The notes: generated from the sequence alone by a model not told the origin. 64,000 nt of DNA from Streptomyces sp. Ru72 (GCF_002920635.1 NZ_PQSR01000020.1:1-64000); one strand, 5' to 3'; shown: positions 1 to 8,932, counted from the stretch's first letter. Program-made: numbers and translations.

Positions 1-37
1 GCGTCACGGTGCCCTTGTACGGGGCTGCCTCGTCCAC
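1..37 (-). CDS. GntR-family regulator, N-terminal end only (tentative)
   Basis: Only the first 12 codons are inside the window. A GTG at 37-35 follows a strong ribosome binding site (GGAGGA, five bases upstream), and the reading frame gives MDEAAPYKGTVT. Short N-termini of the form 'YKGTVT' are common just before the winged-helix domain of actinobacterial FadR-type GntR regulators. The gene diverges from the sugar-catabolic genes to the right, and a FadR-like palindrome lies 46 bases upstream of its start. The family call is inference from 12 residues plus context; the start site itself is well supported. Confidence 0.45.
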   Translation of the reverse strand, partial: MDEAAPYKGTVT

Positions 38-82
38 GCCGCTCCTCCAGTCGCCGGGTGCGTCGCAGTGTAACCACCAAGG

Positions 83-93
83 TGGTCGGACCA
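83..93. promoter_or_regulatory. FadR/GntR-type operator TGGTCGGACCA
   Basis: A perfect palindrome TGGT-CGG-ACCA, the arrangement known for FadR-subfamily GntR operators. It lies between the divergent start at 37 and the fucose-type gene remnants to the right. A second, degenerate half (TGGTCTGATA) is at 147-156. An imperfect repeat CCACC-AA-GGTGG (74-85) overlaps it. Autoregulation by the divergent gene is inference. Confidence 0.55.
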
Positions 94-254
94 CAGAGGC
101 CCGATGGCGCGAAAAACTGCCGTCAAAGGGTGTTCCGCTGGGCAAGTGGTCTGATAAGTATGCGGGCATCTGCTCGAACACCTTGAGCGAGGAGATATGA
201 GATGCCTGGCAGAAGACCGAGGAAGCGGAACAGTCCCCGGATCATCGGCGCGGC

Positions 255-733
255 CGTGTGACGGGACGCGGTCGCCTTCGCGGTGACCGGGCTCCGAGAA
301 GGGCGTGATGCACATGGCGATCGGCGCGGTCGTCAACGCGGTCTGGGACCCGGCCGCCCGGCACGCCGGCCGGCCGCTGTGGCGGCGGCTCGCCGAGGCG
401 GGCCCCGAGGAGCGCACCGCCCACCTGCCGGCCCGGGGCCACCCCGCCTGCACCGCCTCCGCCGGCCGGCTACGGTGCGCCGACGACAAGCTCACCCGTC
501 TCGCCGACTTCGTCGTGCTCTCCGGCACGGACGAGGACCGGATGATCGAGTACGTGGACCATGTGCACGAACACTTCCTCGACCCGGTGGTGATGCGGGA
601 GGGTCACTGCACGGCACCCGCCGAGCCGGGCTTCTCCGCCGCGATGCGGCCCGAGTCCATCGCGGAGTACACGTTCCCCGGCGGCACCTTCCGGGCCGCC
701 GACCTCGAGGGCAAGAAGGGGCAAGCTGCATGA
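255..733 (+). pseudogene. L-fuconate dehydratase remnant (enolase superfamily)
   Basis: From 305 the frame reads 'HMAIGAVVNAVWD', typical of the end of the N-terminal capping domain of L-fuconate dehydratase. After about 40 poorly matching residues it jumps to the family's C-terminus ('YVDHVHEHFLDPVV', 'PGFSAAMRPESIAEY'). The intact enzyme has about 430-440 residues, so most of the TIM barrel with its metal ligands and catalytic lysines is missing. Upstream, 'LRGDRAP' in another frame resembles the preceding family segment, followed by an in-frame TGA at 284. The surviving frame still overlaps the next gene by four bases (ATGA), so it may still carry translation into that gene. It cannot be an active dehydratase. 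Confidence 0.75.
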
Positions 734-1485
734 GCGACTTCGAGGGCCTCCGGGCCGTGGTGACCGGCGGGGCCTCCGGCATCGGGCGGGCCACCGCGGA
801 GCTGCTGGCGGAGCGGGGGGCCCAGGTGGCCGTCCTGGACCTCGACCCCTCGCAGGTCGGCAAACCGCTGCTCGCGCACCGGGCGGACGTCGCCGACGAC
901 GCGTCCGTACGGGCCGCCGTGGCCGCCGCCGTCGCCGACCTCGGCGGTCTGGACGTGCTGGTCAACAACGCGGGCATCGGCGCCCAGGGCACGGTGGAGG
1001 ACAACGACGACGAGCAGTGGCGGCGGGTGTTCGAGGTCAACGTGCTCGGCATCGTCCGGACGACCCGCGCCGCGCTGCCGCACCTGAGGAAGTCCGCCCA
1101 CGCGGCGATCGTCAACACCTGCTCCATCGTCGCAACGGCGGGCCTGCCGCAGCGGGCCCTGTACAGCGCCAGCAAGGGTGCCGTGTACTCGCTGACCCTC
1201 GCCATGGCCGCCGACCACGTCCGCGAGGGCATCCGCGTCAACTGCGTCACCCCCGGCACCGTCGACACGCCGTGGGTCGGCCGCCTCCTCGGCGCGGCCC
1301 CGGACCCGGCCGCCGAACGGGCGGCGCTGGAGGCCCGCCAGCCCACCGGCCGCCTGGTCACGACCGGTCAAGTGGCGGGCGCCATCGCCTACTTGGCGAG
1401 TCCCCTGTCCGGCGCGACCACGGGCACGGCGCTCGCCGTGGACGGTGGCATGCAGGGCCTCAGGTTGCGGCCGGTGGGCCGGTGA
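730..1485 (+). CDS. SDR-family oxidoreductase, probable sugar-acid dehydrogenase
   Basis: A 251-residue classical short-chain dehydrogenase. The NAD-binding motif TGGASGIG is near residue 13, NNAG follows near residue 80, and the catalytic Ser and Y-x3-K appear as CSIV and YSASK; the C-terminus carries the usual DGGM. Downstream of a fuconate dehydratase remnant and upstream of an aldose dehydrogenase-like gene, it most likely oxidises 2-keto-3-deoxy-L-fuconate or a related sugar acid, as in the non-phosphorylating L-fucose route known from Xanthomonas. The exact substrate is inference. The ATG at 730 overlaps the preceding frame (ATGA), and the 3' end overlaps the next GTG, so the genes are translationally coupled. 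Confidence 0.85.
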   Translation: MSDFEGLRAVVTGGASGIGRATAELLAERGAQVAVLDLDPSQVGKPLLAHRADVADDASVRAAVAAAVADLGGLDVLVNNAGIGAQGTVEDNDDEQWRRVFEVNVLGIVRTTRAALPHLRKSAHAAIVNTCSIVATAGLPQRALYSASKGAVYSLTLAMAADHVREGIRVNCVTPGTVDTPWVGRLLGAAPDPAAERAALEARQPTGRLVTTGQVAGAIAYLASPLSGATTGTALAVDGGMQGLRLRPVGR

Positions 1486-2465
1486 GCGCGCTCGGCGGGA
1501 GCGGTGTCGAGGTCAGCCCGCTGGCCTTCGGTGCCGCCGGCATCGGCAACCTCTACAGCGAGGTGAGCGAGGAGCAGGCGTACGACGCCGTCCAAGCCGC
1601 CTGGCAGAGCGGGATCCGCTACTTCGACACCGCCCCGCACTACGGGCTCGGCCTGTCCGAACGCCGCCTCGGGGCGGTCCTGCGCGAGCACCCCCGCACG
1701 GCGTACACGGTCTCCACCAAGGTGGGCCGCCTGCTTGAGCCCACGGACGAGGGCGGCGACGACCTCGCGAACGGCTTCGCGGTCCCCGCCACCCACCGCC
1801 GCGTCTGGGACTTCAGCGCGGACGGCGTACGACGCAGTCTCGAGGCCAGTCTCGACCGGCTCGGCCTGGACCGTGTCGACGTGGTCTACCTGCACGACCC
1901 GGACGACCACGCCGGGCAGGCGTTCCGCGAGGGCTACCCGGCGCTGGAGAGGCTGCGCTCGGAGGGCCTGGTGGGCGCGATCGGCGCCGGCATGAACCAG
2001 GCCGGGATGCTGACCCGCTTCGTGCGCGAGACGGACGTGGACGTGGTGCTGTGCGCGGGCCGGTACACCCTGCTCGACCAGCGCGCGCTGACCGAACTGC
2101 TGCCCGCGGCGGCTGAACGCGGGGTGTCGGTCGTCGTCGGCGGCGCCTTCAACTCCGGTCTGCTGGCCGATCCGCGGCCGGGCGCCACGTTCAACTACGC
2201 GACGGCCCCCGAGGAGCTGCTCGACCGCGCTCTGCGCCTGAAGACGCTGGCGGAACGCCACGGCACCACGCTGCGGGCAGCCGCCCTGGCGTTCTGCTCC
2301 GCGCACCCGGCCGTGGCGAGCGTCCTGGTGGGCGCCCGTTCGGCCGGCGAGGTGCGCGACTGCGCCGAGCAGTTCGCGGCGACGGTACCGGCCGGATTCT
2401 GGCAGGAGCTGAGAGAGGCCGGCCTCCTGCCCCCGCACGCCCCCGTGCCCACCGAGGAGCCGTGA
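1482..2465 (+). CDS. Aldo/keto reductase, L-fucose (D-threo-aldose) 1-dehydrogenase-like
   Basis: A 327-residue aldo/keto reductase with the expected tetrad region: Asp and Tyr in 'YFDTAPHYG', Lys in 'STKVG', His in 'YLHDPDD'. The long insert after the lysine and the 'GAGMNQ' stretch match the D-threo-aldose/L-fucose dehydrogenase and pyridoxal dehydrogenase subgroup, which oxidises the C1 hydroxyl of L-fucose using NAD(P). The GTG start at 1482 overlaps the stop of the SDR gene (GTGA). Together with the dehydratase remnant and the SDR this looks like the surviving part of an L-fucose or L-galactose oxidation operon. The lactonase expected in that route is not in the window. Confidence 0.82.
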   Translation: MSALGGSGVEVSPLAFGAAGIGNLYSEVSEEQAYDAVQAAWQSGIRYFDTAPHYGLGLSERRLGAVLREHPRTAYTVSTKVGRLLEPTDEGGDDLANGFAVPATHRRVWDFSADGVRRSLEASLDRLGLDRVDVVYLHDPDDHAGQAFREGYPALERLRSEGLVGAIGAGMNQAGMLTRFVRETDVDVVLCAGRYTLLDQRALTELLPAAAERGVSVVVGGAFNSGLLADPRPGATFNYATAPEELLDRALRLKTLAERHGTTLRAAALAFCSAHPAVASVLVGARSAGEVRDCAEQFAATVPAGFWQELREAGLLPPHAPVPTEEP

Positions 2466-2817
2466 CGACTACTCGGCCGAGGGCGCGGACGCGGGTCTGC
2501 CGGTGATCTGGCGGCTGTCATGAGCGTGTCGCGGACGTCGGCCTCGTCTACGACCCGCCGGCACCGCCCACCAGCTCCCGGCGTGCGTTGATGCGGAGCC
2601 GGCCCCCGACCTGATCGCCGAGACGGTCGTGGAGCTGCTGCCATGTCGCTGACTGCTCGATTGCAGACCTCCGCCGGGGGGCATCCCGAGCGGGGGCACC
2701 CTCCCTCCTCGTGGCGCGGGCGGCCTGGAGCCACCGCACCCTGAGCCCCCGCTGCCTTTGGGCGGCGAAGGGCGACGCCTCGCCGTGCTGCCGGTAGCGG
2801 CCACACTTCGAGATCAC
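2466..2817. other. Intergenic gap, no gene recognised
   Basis: About 350 bases between the aldo/keto reductase and the convergent membrane-protein gene. Frames on both strands are open by chance because of high GC, but none has protein-like composition or a plausible ribosome binding site. A G- and C-rich low-complexity patch lies at about 2670-2720. No convincing terminator hairpin was found. Confidence 0.5.
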
Positions 2818-4254
2818 TCAGCCGTGCCGTCCGTCACCGTAGGCCACCGGCGCGGCCAGCCGGGTCGGTGGCAGGAACTCCCGGACGTAGGTGCGGTGCC
2901 AGCAGGCCCCGGTCTCCCGCAGTTCACGCCACGTCGTGTACCGGTAGCGGAAGAGGCGGGCCCGGACGTAGCGCGGCGGCTCGTCCGGGGGGAAGGGGGA
3001 GCGGCGCAGGAGCTTCAGGGTGTGGCGGTCGTTCTCCAGGAGACGTTCCACCAGGCCGCCGAACCAGGACCCCGCGTACGCGGGGGAAAGCGCCGCGAAC
3101 CACATCAGCCAGTCGAGCCGCAGGTGGTACGGGGCGAACTGGCGCGGCCAGTGCCGTGGATCGCCCGGCTTTCCCTTGAACTCGTACTCCCGCCACTCGG
3201 AGTCCTCCCGCGGCACGTCGTCCGCCGTACCCTCCACCACCACCTCGTACCGGATCCGGCTGACGCTGCCGAACGCGCCGTAGGTGTTGACCAGGTGCAG
3301 CGGGTCGAAGGACCGGTTCATGATCTGGCCGCGGGAGATCATGTTGCGCACCGGGTGGTAGCCGAGGGCGAGCAGGCCCGCGCCGACCGCCAGGACCAGG
3401 ACCTCGTACCACAGGGGAGCAGCGGGGACCTTCGGGGCCGTGGTGGGGAACAGGACCGCCGACAGGCCCAGCACGATCGTGATCCAGTTCAGCCAGGAGA
3501 AGTTGCCCGAGAGGACCAGCCACAGCTGCGTCACGATCATCAGGGACGCGGCGGCCGTCGCGACCGGCTGCGGGGTGAACAGCAGCACGGGGACGACCAG
3601 TTGGGTGACGTGGTTGGCCGCCACCTCCACCCGGTGCAGCGGCTTCGGCAGGTGGTGGAAGAACCAGCTCAGCGGCCCCGGCATCGGCTGTGTCTCGTGG
3701 TGGTAGTCCAGACAGGTCAGCTTCCGCCAGCAGGCGTCCCCGCGCATCTTGATCAGCCCGGCGCCGAACTCCAGACGGAACAGGATCCAGCGCAGCAGGA
3801 ACAGCACCACGATCGGCGGCGCCACCTCGTCGTTGCCCAGGAACACCGCCAGGAAGCCGACCTCCAGCAGCAGCGACTCCCAGCCGAAGGAGTACCAGGT
3901 CTGGCCGACGTTGACGATCGACAGGTACAGCAGCCACGGGATCAGCCACAGCGCCATCCCCGCCCACAACGGCACCAGCGAGTCGGCCCCGGCGACCAGC
4001 GCCGCCGACACCGCGCACCCCGCCCAGGCCCAGGCGGCGAAGAAGCGGTCCGAGTAGTGGAGGTGGAAAACGCTGGGCGCCAGTCTGAACGGCACCCGGG
4101 CGACGTACCGCGGCACCGGCAGCATGCCGCGCTCCCCGATCAGCGCCCGGAACTGCAGAGCGGCGGTCAGGAAGGCGACCAGGTACACCACCGCCAGAGC
4201 CCGCTGGAAGACCAGCCGGCTCAGCCAGTACTCCGGTGCGACGAACCAGTCCAC
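2818..4254 (-). CDS. Lipase maturation factor-like (LMF1/HTTM) membrane protein
   Basis: A 478-residue polytopic membrane protein. Diagnostic stretches are 'QTWYSFGWESLLLEVGF', 'KMRGDACWRKLTCLDYHHETQPMPG' split by 'LSWFFHHLP', and a soluble C-terminal part rich in aromatic and basic residues, as in lipase maturation factors. Animal LMF1 helps lipases fold in the ER; bacterial members sit in the cytoplasmic membrane and their clients are unknown. The GTG at 4254 is preferred because GAGAGGAGCG lies about eight bases upstream; the frame is open further upstream, but that region is Arg/Pro-rich and has no such site. It is transcribed alone, diverging from the regulator at 4464. Confidence 0.8.
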   Translation of the reverse strand: MDWFVAPEYWLSRLVFQRALAVVYLVAFLTAALQFRALIGERGMLPVPRYVARVPFRLAPSVFHLHYSDRFFAAWAWAGCAVSAALVAGADSLVPLWAGMALWLIPWLLYLSIVNVGQTWYSFGWESLLLEVGFLAVFLGNDEVAPPIVVLFLLRWILFRLEFGAGLIKMRGDACWRKLTCLDYHHETQPMPGPLSWFFHHLPKPLHRVEVAANHVTQLVVPVLLFTPQPVATAAASLMIVTQLWLVLSGNFSWLNWITIVLGLSAVLFPTTAPKVPAAPLWYEVLVLAVGAGLLALGYHPVRNMISRGQIMNRSFDPLHLVNTYGAFGSVSRIRYEVVVEGTADDVPREDSEWREYEFKGKPGDPRHWPRQFAPYHLRLDWLMWFAALSPAYAGSWFGGLVERLLENDRHTLKLLRRSPFPPDEPPRYVRARLFRYRYTTWRELRETGACWHRTYVREFLPPTRLAAPVAYGDGRHG

Positions 4255-4463
4255 GGCAACCGCTCCTCTCCCTCCAGTGTCACCGGTACCCCCGGCCGAA
4301 CCGGTCAGCCCGTCACACCGTGTACACCCCGGCTCGGGCTGTGTAACCCGGCGACGCGGCGGCGCCCCGGCCCACTCGGCCGAACCGCACCGCCGGGCCG
4401 GGGCCCTGGACGACCGAGCCGGCAGAAGTCGAAGAATCCGGCAATCCCTGGCATGGTGGCCCC

Positions 4464-6536
4464 ATGGTTGATCGGGGAGGGAGCACCCTGTCACTCCCGA
4501 AGGACTGGCCCGCCCACCCGGATCCGATCCTGGCGCTCAACCGCATGGGCAGCTTCGACTGGGACCTGGACACCGGGCTGTTCCACATGGACGCCCGGGC
4601 CCACGAGATCTTCGACGTACGCCCCGAGGAATACGACGGCCGCCCCGAGAGCCTGCGCTCGCGCGTTCCGCAGTCCGAGGGCCGCCGTGTCGACGCCCTG
4701 GTGGCCCGGGCCATCAAGGACGGCAGCGAGAACTACGGCACCTACTTCCGCATCCGCTGCCGCGACGGCACCCTGCGCTGGACCCACACCCAGGGATACA
4801 TCAGGCGCGACGAGACGGGCCGCCCGCGCCGGATCATCGGCATCGTGCGCGACGCCACCCAGGAGCTGCGCGACGGCCTGGCCCACAGAGAACAGCTGGC
4901 CCAGGAGGAGGCGCTGCGCCGGCAGACGAACATCGTCGAGTCCACCACCGCCGCGCTCGCCCACGCCCGCACCGTCCAGGACGTCATCGACGTCCTCAAG
5001 GACAGCCACGGCCTCACCCACCTGGGTGCGGCCAGCCTCGTCATGGGCCTGGTGGAGGCCGGCCGCATCCGCATCGTCGCCGAGGGACCCGCGGGCAGCT
5101 CCGTACCCGGCACCCAGGTCACGCGCGTCGACGAGCCCTACCCGATGAGCGAGGTGGTCCGCACCCTCCGCCCGAGGTTCATCGAGTCGCCGGAGGAGTT
5201 CGCCGAGCGCTACCCCATCCTCTGGCCGCACCTGACGGACCTGCGCGTCACCTCCGCCGCCTATCTGCCGCTCGTCGCGCAGGCCCGCCCCATCGGCGCC
5301 ATGGGCCTGCTCTACGACGACCGGCGCGGCTTCACCCCCGACGAGCGCAACGTCCTCGTCGCGCTCGGCAGCAGCATCGCGCAGAGCCTGCAACGCGCCA
5401 TGCTCTACGAACAGGAGAAGGACCTCGCCCAGGGCCTCCAGCAGGCGATGCTGCCGCGCTCCATCCCCAGCGTGCCCGGCGCCGACGTCGCCGTCCGCTA
5501 CCGCTCGGCGTCCCTCGGCCGGGACATCGGCGGCGACTGGTACGACCTGATCCCGCTGCCCGGGGACCGGGCCGGCGCCGTCATCGGTGACGTACAGGGC
5601 CACGACACCCACGCGGCCGCGGTCATGGGCCAGCTGCGCATCGTCCTGCGCGCCTACGCCGCCGAGGGCCACCCGCCCGCCACCGTGATGGCCCGCGCCT
5701 CCGTCTTCCTCAAGGAACTCGACACCGAACGCTTCGCGACCTGCCTGTACGCCGAGGCCGACCTGGCCACCGGAGTGGTGCAGCTGGTCCGCGCCGGCCA
5801 TATCGATCCGCTGCTCAGGCTGTCCGACGGCGGCTGCCGGCGGCTGCCCGTCGAGGGCGGACTGCCGCTCGGGCTGTCCGCCGAGTTCGACCGCCTGGAG
5901 TACCCGGTCACCACGATGGAGCTGGACCCCGGCCAGACCCTGGTGCTGTGCACCGACGGCCTGATCGAAGAGCCGGGCGCCGACCTCGACGAGGGCGTGC
6001 ACACCCTTCAGGAGCTGGTCTGCGCCGGCCCGAGCGATGTGCGCGACCTCGCCGACCGGCTCATCGACGTGGCCGAGGAGCGGGGCGGCGACGACGACGT
6101 GGCCCTGTTGCTTCTGCGGCGCCGGGGGCTCGCCAAGCGGTCCGGCGACCGCCTCCGGCAGCACGTCCCGCCCGGTGACCCGGAAGCCCTCACCGCCGCC
6201 CGGCACATGATCCGCGCCGCCGTCCGCGCATGGGGCGCGGGCGAGCGCTCCGACGAGATCGAACTGGTCGCCGACGAGCTGATCACCAACGTCCTGGTGC
6301 ACACCGAAGGCACCGCCGTCGTCACCCTGCGGGTCCACACCGGCCACGCCCGCCGCTTCCGCGTCGAGGTCGAGGACGCCTCCAGCGCCCTGCCCCGCCG
6401 CCGCGACGCGGGAGAGTCGGAGGTCTCCGGCCGGGGCCTGCTCCTCGTCGACCGGCTCGCCGACGTGTGGGGCGTGGAGGCCCGCGGCGGCGGCAAGGTC
6501 GTATGGGGCGAGTTCACCGTCCGGGAACGCGGCTGA
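4464..6536 (+). CDS. PAS-GAF-PP2C (SpoIIE) phosphatase with C-terminal HATPase domain
   Basis: A 690-residue signalling protein. Residues about 20-130 form a PAS/PAC domain ('GTLRWTHTQGYIRRDE'). About 150-320 is a GAF domain. The SpoIIE/RsbU-type PP2C phosphatase starts near 322, with metal-binding aspartates in 'GRDIGGDWYD' and 'GDVQGHD' and a further 'CTDGLIEEPG' block. From about 560 there is an RsbW-like HATPase domain ('ELVADELITNVLVHTEG'). Such proteins set partner-switching of anti-sigma antagonists; this one joins kinase-like and phosphatase modules in one chain. The signal sensed by PAS and GAF is unknown. Lies in a single-gene unit ahead of the glycosylase gene, with no anti-sigma antagonist gene beside it. 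Confidence 0.88.
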   Translation: MVDRGGSTLSLPKDWPAHPDPILALNRMGSFDWDLDTGLFHMDARAHEIFDVRPEEYDGRPESLRSRVPQSEGRRVDALVARAIKDGSENYGTYFRIRCRDGTLRWTHTQGYIRRDETGRPRRIIGIVRDATQELRDGLAHREQLAQEEALRRQTNIVESTTAALAHARTVQDVIDVLKDSHGLTHLGAASLVMGLVEAGRIRIVAEGPAGSSVPGTQVTRVDEPYPMSEVVRTLRPRFIESPEEFAERYPILWPHLTDLRVTSAAYLPLVAQARPIGAMGLLYDDRRGFTPDERNVLVALGSSIAQSLQRAMLYEQEKDLAQGLQQAMLPRSIPSVPGADVAVRYRSASLGRDIGGDWYDLIPLPGDRAGAVIGDVQGHDTHAAAVMGQLRIVLRAYAAEGHPPATVMARASVFLKELDTERFATCLYAEADLATGVVQLVRAGHIDPLLRLSDGGCRRLPVEGGLPLGLSAEFDRLEYPVTTMELDPGQTLVLCTDGLIEEPGADLDEGVHTLQELVCAGPSDVRDLADRLIDVAEERGGDDDVALLLLRRRGLAKRSGDRLRQHVPPGDPEALTAARHMIRAAVRAWGAGERSDEIELVADELITNVLVHTEGTAVVTLRVHTGHARRFRVEVEDASSALPRRRDAGESEVSGRGLLLVDRLADVWGVEARGGGKVVWGEFTVRERG

Positions 6537-6583
6537 CGGATGCGACCGGTGGCGATGTCGGTGGCGGGTGGCACCCTGGACAC

Positions 6584-7444
6584 ATGCCGGAACTGCCCGA
6601 GGTCGAAGCGCTCAAGGAGTTCCTCGCCGACCGTCTCGTCGGCCACGAGGTGGTCCGGGTGCTGCCCGTCGCGATCAGTGTCCTGAAGACGTACGACCCA
6701 CCGGTCACCGCCCTCGAGGGACGCGCGGTGACCGCCGTCGCCCGGTACGGCAAGTTCCTGGACCTGGACGCGGGCGGACTGCACTTCGTGACGCACCTCG
6801 CCCGGGCCGGCTGGCTCCAGTGGAAGGACCGCCTGCCCGACGGCGCACCCCGCCCCGGCAAGGGCCCGCTCGCGCTGAGGGTGGCGCTGGAGACAGGGGA
6901 GGGCTTCGACCTGACGGAGGCGGGCACCCAGAAGCGGCTCGCGGTGTACGTCGTCAGTGATCCGCTCCAGGTGCCGGGCATCGCCCGCCTGGGTCCCGAC
7001 CCGCTGGCCGACGGCTTCGGCGAGCAGCGCCTCGCCGGACTCCTCGCCGGCGAGCGGCGCCAGATCAAGGGCGCGCTGCGCGACCAGAGCCTGATCGCGG
7101 GCATCGGCAACGCCTACAGCGACGAGATCCTGCACGCGGCCCGGATGTCCCCGTTCAAGCTGGCCTCGTCACTGTCGCCGGACGATGTGCACCGCCTGTA
7201 CGAGGCACTGCGCACGACGCTGACCGAGGCGGTCGAGCGTTCGCGCGGCCTGGCCGCCGGACGTCTGAAGGCGGAGAAGAAGACCGGCCTCAGGGTCCAC
7301 GGCCGCACCGGGGAGCCCTGCCCGGTGTGCGGCGACACGATCCGCGAGGTCTCCTTCAGCGACTCCTCGCTTCAGTACTGCCCGACCTGCCAGACGGGCG
7401 GCAAGCCGCTGGCGGACCGCAGACTGTCCCGGCTGCTCAAGTAG
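6584..7444 (+). CDS. Fpg/Nei-family DNA glycosylase/AP lyase
   Basis: A 286-residue base-excision-repair enzyme. The N-terminal MPELPEVE presents the catalytic proline (Pro2) and Glu3. The helix-two-turn-helix region is 'QSLIAGIGNAYSDEIL', and a zinc finger C-x2-C-x16-C-x2-C closes the protein (Cys246, Cys249, Cys266, Cys269). It removes oxidised bases and nicks the abasic site. The lysine expected in the Fpg wedge is not obvious, so it could be a Nei-like member rather than a strict 8-oxoguanine enzyme. Its last 100 coding bases and the following 30 bases are repeated at 8933-9063, beyond the next two genes. Confidence 0.88.
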   Translation: MPELPEVEALKEFLADRLVGHEVVRVLPVAISVLKTYDPPVTALEGRAVTAVARYGKFLDLDAGGLHFVTHLARAGWLQWKDRLPDGAPRPGKGPLALRVALETGEGFDLTEAGTQKRLAVYVVSDPLQVPGIARLGPDPLADGFGEQRLAGLLAGERRQIKGALRDQSLIAGIGNAYSDEILHAARMSPFKLASSLSPDDVHRLYEALRTTLTEAVERSRGLAAGRLKAEKKTGLRVHGRTGEPCPVCGDTIREVSFSDSSLQYCPTCQTGGKPLADRRLSRLLK

Positions 7445-7475
7445 AGGGCGGGGCGACCGGGCGGCCGGTCAGCGG
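7346..7475. repeat. Direct repeat copy A: fpg 3' end plus downstream DNA
   Basis: This stretch covers the Fpg zinc-finger codons, the stop codon and about 30 bases beyond. It aligns along its length with 8933-9063, with scattered substitutions and small indels. Shared blocks include TTCAGCGACTCCTCGC, GACGGGCGGCA, GGCGGACCGCA, CGGCTGCTCAA and GGGCGGCCGGTCAGCGG. Copy A is the functional one because it completes the glycosylase. Confidence 0.8.
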
Positions 7476-7508
7476 ACGCGGCGACCGCGCACTCTGCCGG
7501 GCGAGGGG

Positions 7509-8438
7509 TCAGCCGGCCGTCCCGGACCACGGCCGCAGCTTCTCCGGGTTGCGGACCGCCCAGATCCGGGTGACGCGCCCGTCGGAGACGTCGAACGAGG
7601 CTACGGTCATGACGACGCCGGCACGCCGGGCCACCAGGCCCGGCACGCCGTTGACCGACCGCTCCAGGAGTTCGAGCCCCGGAGCCTTGTCGGCGATGGC
7701 GACCATGTACTGGGCGATGCGCGCTCCGCCCTCGACTGGGCGCAGGACGGTGCCGACCATGCCGCCGCCGTCGGCTGTCATCACGGCGGCCGGGTCGAGG
7801 AGACCGACGAGGGCCGCGATGTCCTTGGTCTCCCATGCCTCTTTGACGTGCCTCACCACGTCGGCCCGGCCGGTCGCCGTCACCGGAGCGCGCGCGACGC
7901 CCACCCGCCGCCGGGCGGAGGCCGCCAGCTGCTTGCAGGCCGCGGGGGTCCGGCCGAGCACGTCGGCGATCTCGGCGAACGGGTACCGGAAGACGTCGTG
8001 CAGGACGAACGCCACCCGCTCGGCGGGCGTCATCGACTCGAGGACGACGAGGAAGGCCATGGTCACCGACTCGTCCAGGACGATCTGGTCTGCCGGGTCC
8101 GCGGAGGCTGCGGTGCCGGTGGAGCCGGTGGCGCCCGCGTGGTCCCACTCGCTGCGGTCGGGCAGCGGCTCCGGCAGCCACGCGCCGACATAGCGTTCCC
8201 GGCGGGCCCGCGCCGAGCCGAGCAGGTCCAGGCAGATGCGGCAGGTCACCGTCGTGAGCCAGGCGCCGGGGGACAGGATCTCCTCCTGCCGGCTTCGTGA
8301 CAGCCCGTACCAGCGTGCGTAGGCATCTTGTACGGCGTCCTCGGCCTCGGTCACCGAACCGAGCAACCGGTAGGCGACGTTGATCAGTTGGCGTCGCTCG
8401 CCGGCTATGTCGTCTGCGCCGCTCCCGGCAGTCCCCAT
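7509..8438 (-). CDS. ECF41-type RNA polymerase sigma factor (SigJ-like)
   Basis: A 309-residue sigma factor. Sigma region 2 spans about residues 10-80 ('YRLLGSVTEAEDAVQDAYARWY') and region 4 about 120-180 ('FRYPFAEIADVLGRTPAACKQ'). The rest is a SnoaL/NTF2-like domain carrying the two ECF41 hallmarks, DGGG (after 'MTAD') and an NPEKL version of the NPDKL motif. In ECF41 factors this fused domain regulates activity in place of a separate anti-sigma. Their usual target is an adjacent carboxymuconolactone decarboxylase, oxidoreductase or epimerase gene; here the divergent neighbour is instead a small membrane protein. The sigma gene and that neighbour are enclosed by the duplicated fpg 3' end. 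Confidence 0.88.
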   Translation of the reverse strand: MGTAGSGADDIAGERRQLINVAYRLLGSVTEAEDAVQDAYARWYGLSRSRQEEILSPGAWLTTVTCRICLDLLGSARARRERYVGAWLPEPLPDRSEWDHAGATGSTGTAASADPADQIVLDESVTMAFLVVLESMTPAERVAFVLHDVFRYPFAEIADVLGRTPAACKQLAASARRRVGVARAPVTATGRADVVRHVKEAWETKDIAALVGLLDPAAVMTADGGGMVGTVLRPVEGGARIAQYMVAIADKAPGLELLERSVNGVPGLVARRAGVVMTVASFDVSDGRVTRIWAVRNPEKLRPWSGTAG

Positions 8439-8540
8439 GCTTCCGGCCGCCCCCTCGCCTTACCTTTCGCGGGCCCGCGTCGTCGGGCTGGTGAGACCTT
8501 ATCGATCCACTGCCCGAGGGCATGAAAAGGGGACTGTGAC

Positions 8541-8915
8541 ATGGCCACTCAGGTGACGACGACGGCGAACGCGCGGCGCGGCTCCTCGTTCCTGCGGTTC
8601 GCGATCGCCCTGCAGACCCTGACCATATTCCTTCAGGCGGTCTCCGCCGGGCTGCTGCTGACCTCGTCCTACGGAGAGACGCTGCACAGTGTCGGCGCCC
8701 GTGTGATGTACGGGGCGTCGATGCTGTACGTGCTCGCGGCGGTGCTGGCGTGGAAGCCGGGCGGCGGCTCGCCCCGGCCTGTCCGGCACGCGTCGGGTTT
8801 CCTCGCACTCGCCTCGGTCCAGGTCGTGCTCGGCATCGCGCACGTCCCGTCGGTCCATCTCCCCCTGGGTGTGCTGATGTTCGGTCTGAGTGTGCTGGCG
8901 CTGGCCCGGCGCTGA
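8541..8915 (+). CDS. Small four-helix membrane protein
   Basis: A 124-residue protein with four predicted membrane helices (roughly residues 17-40, 50-68, 79-98, 104-122) and a short charged N-terminus. The layout recalls small heme-A-synthase-like or DUF6220-type proteins, but I do not recognise a defining motif. The ATG at 8541 follows AAGGGG about seven bases upstream. It diverges from the ECF41 gene with a 100-base gap, so it is the likely target of that sigma factor. I found no clear ECF41 promoter in the gap. Confidence 0.7.
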   Translation: MATQVTTTANARRGSSFLRFAIALQTLTIFLQAVSAGLLLTSSYGETLHSVGARVMYGASMLYVLAAVLAWKPGGGSPRPVRHASGFLALASVQVVLGIAHVPSVHLPLGVLMFGLSVLALARR

Positions 8916-8932
8916 GGTCCGACACGGGACCC

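Noticed and set aside
2758..5148. A 796-codon plus-strand open frame
   Set aside because: It is antisense to the lipase-maturation-factor gene and out of frame with the PAS/PP2C gene; its sequence is Arg/Gln/Pro-rich, as expected for a GC-driven shadow.
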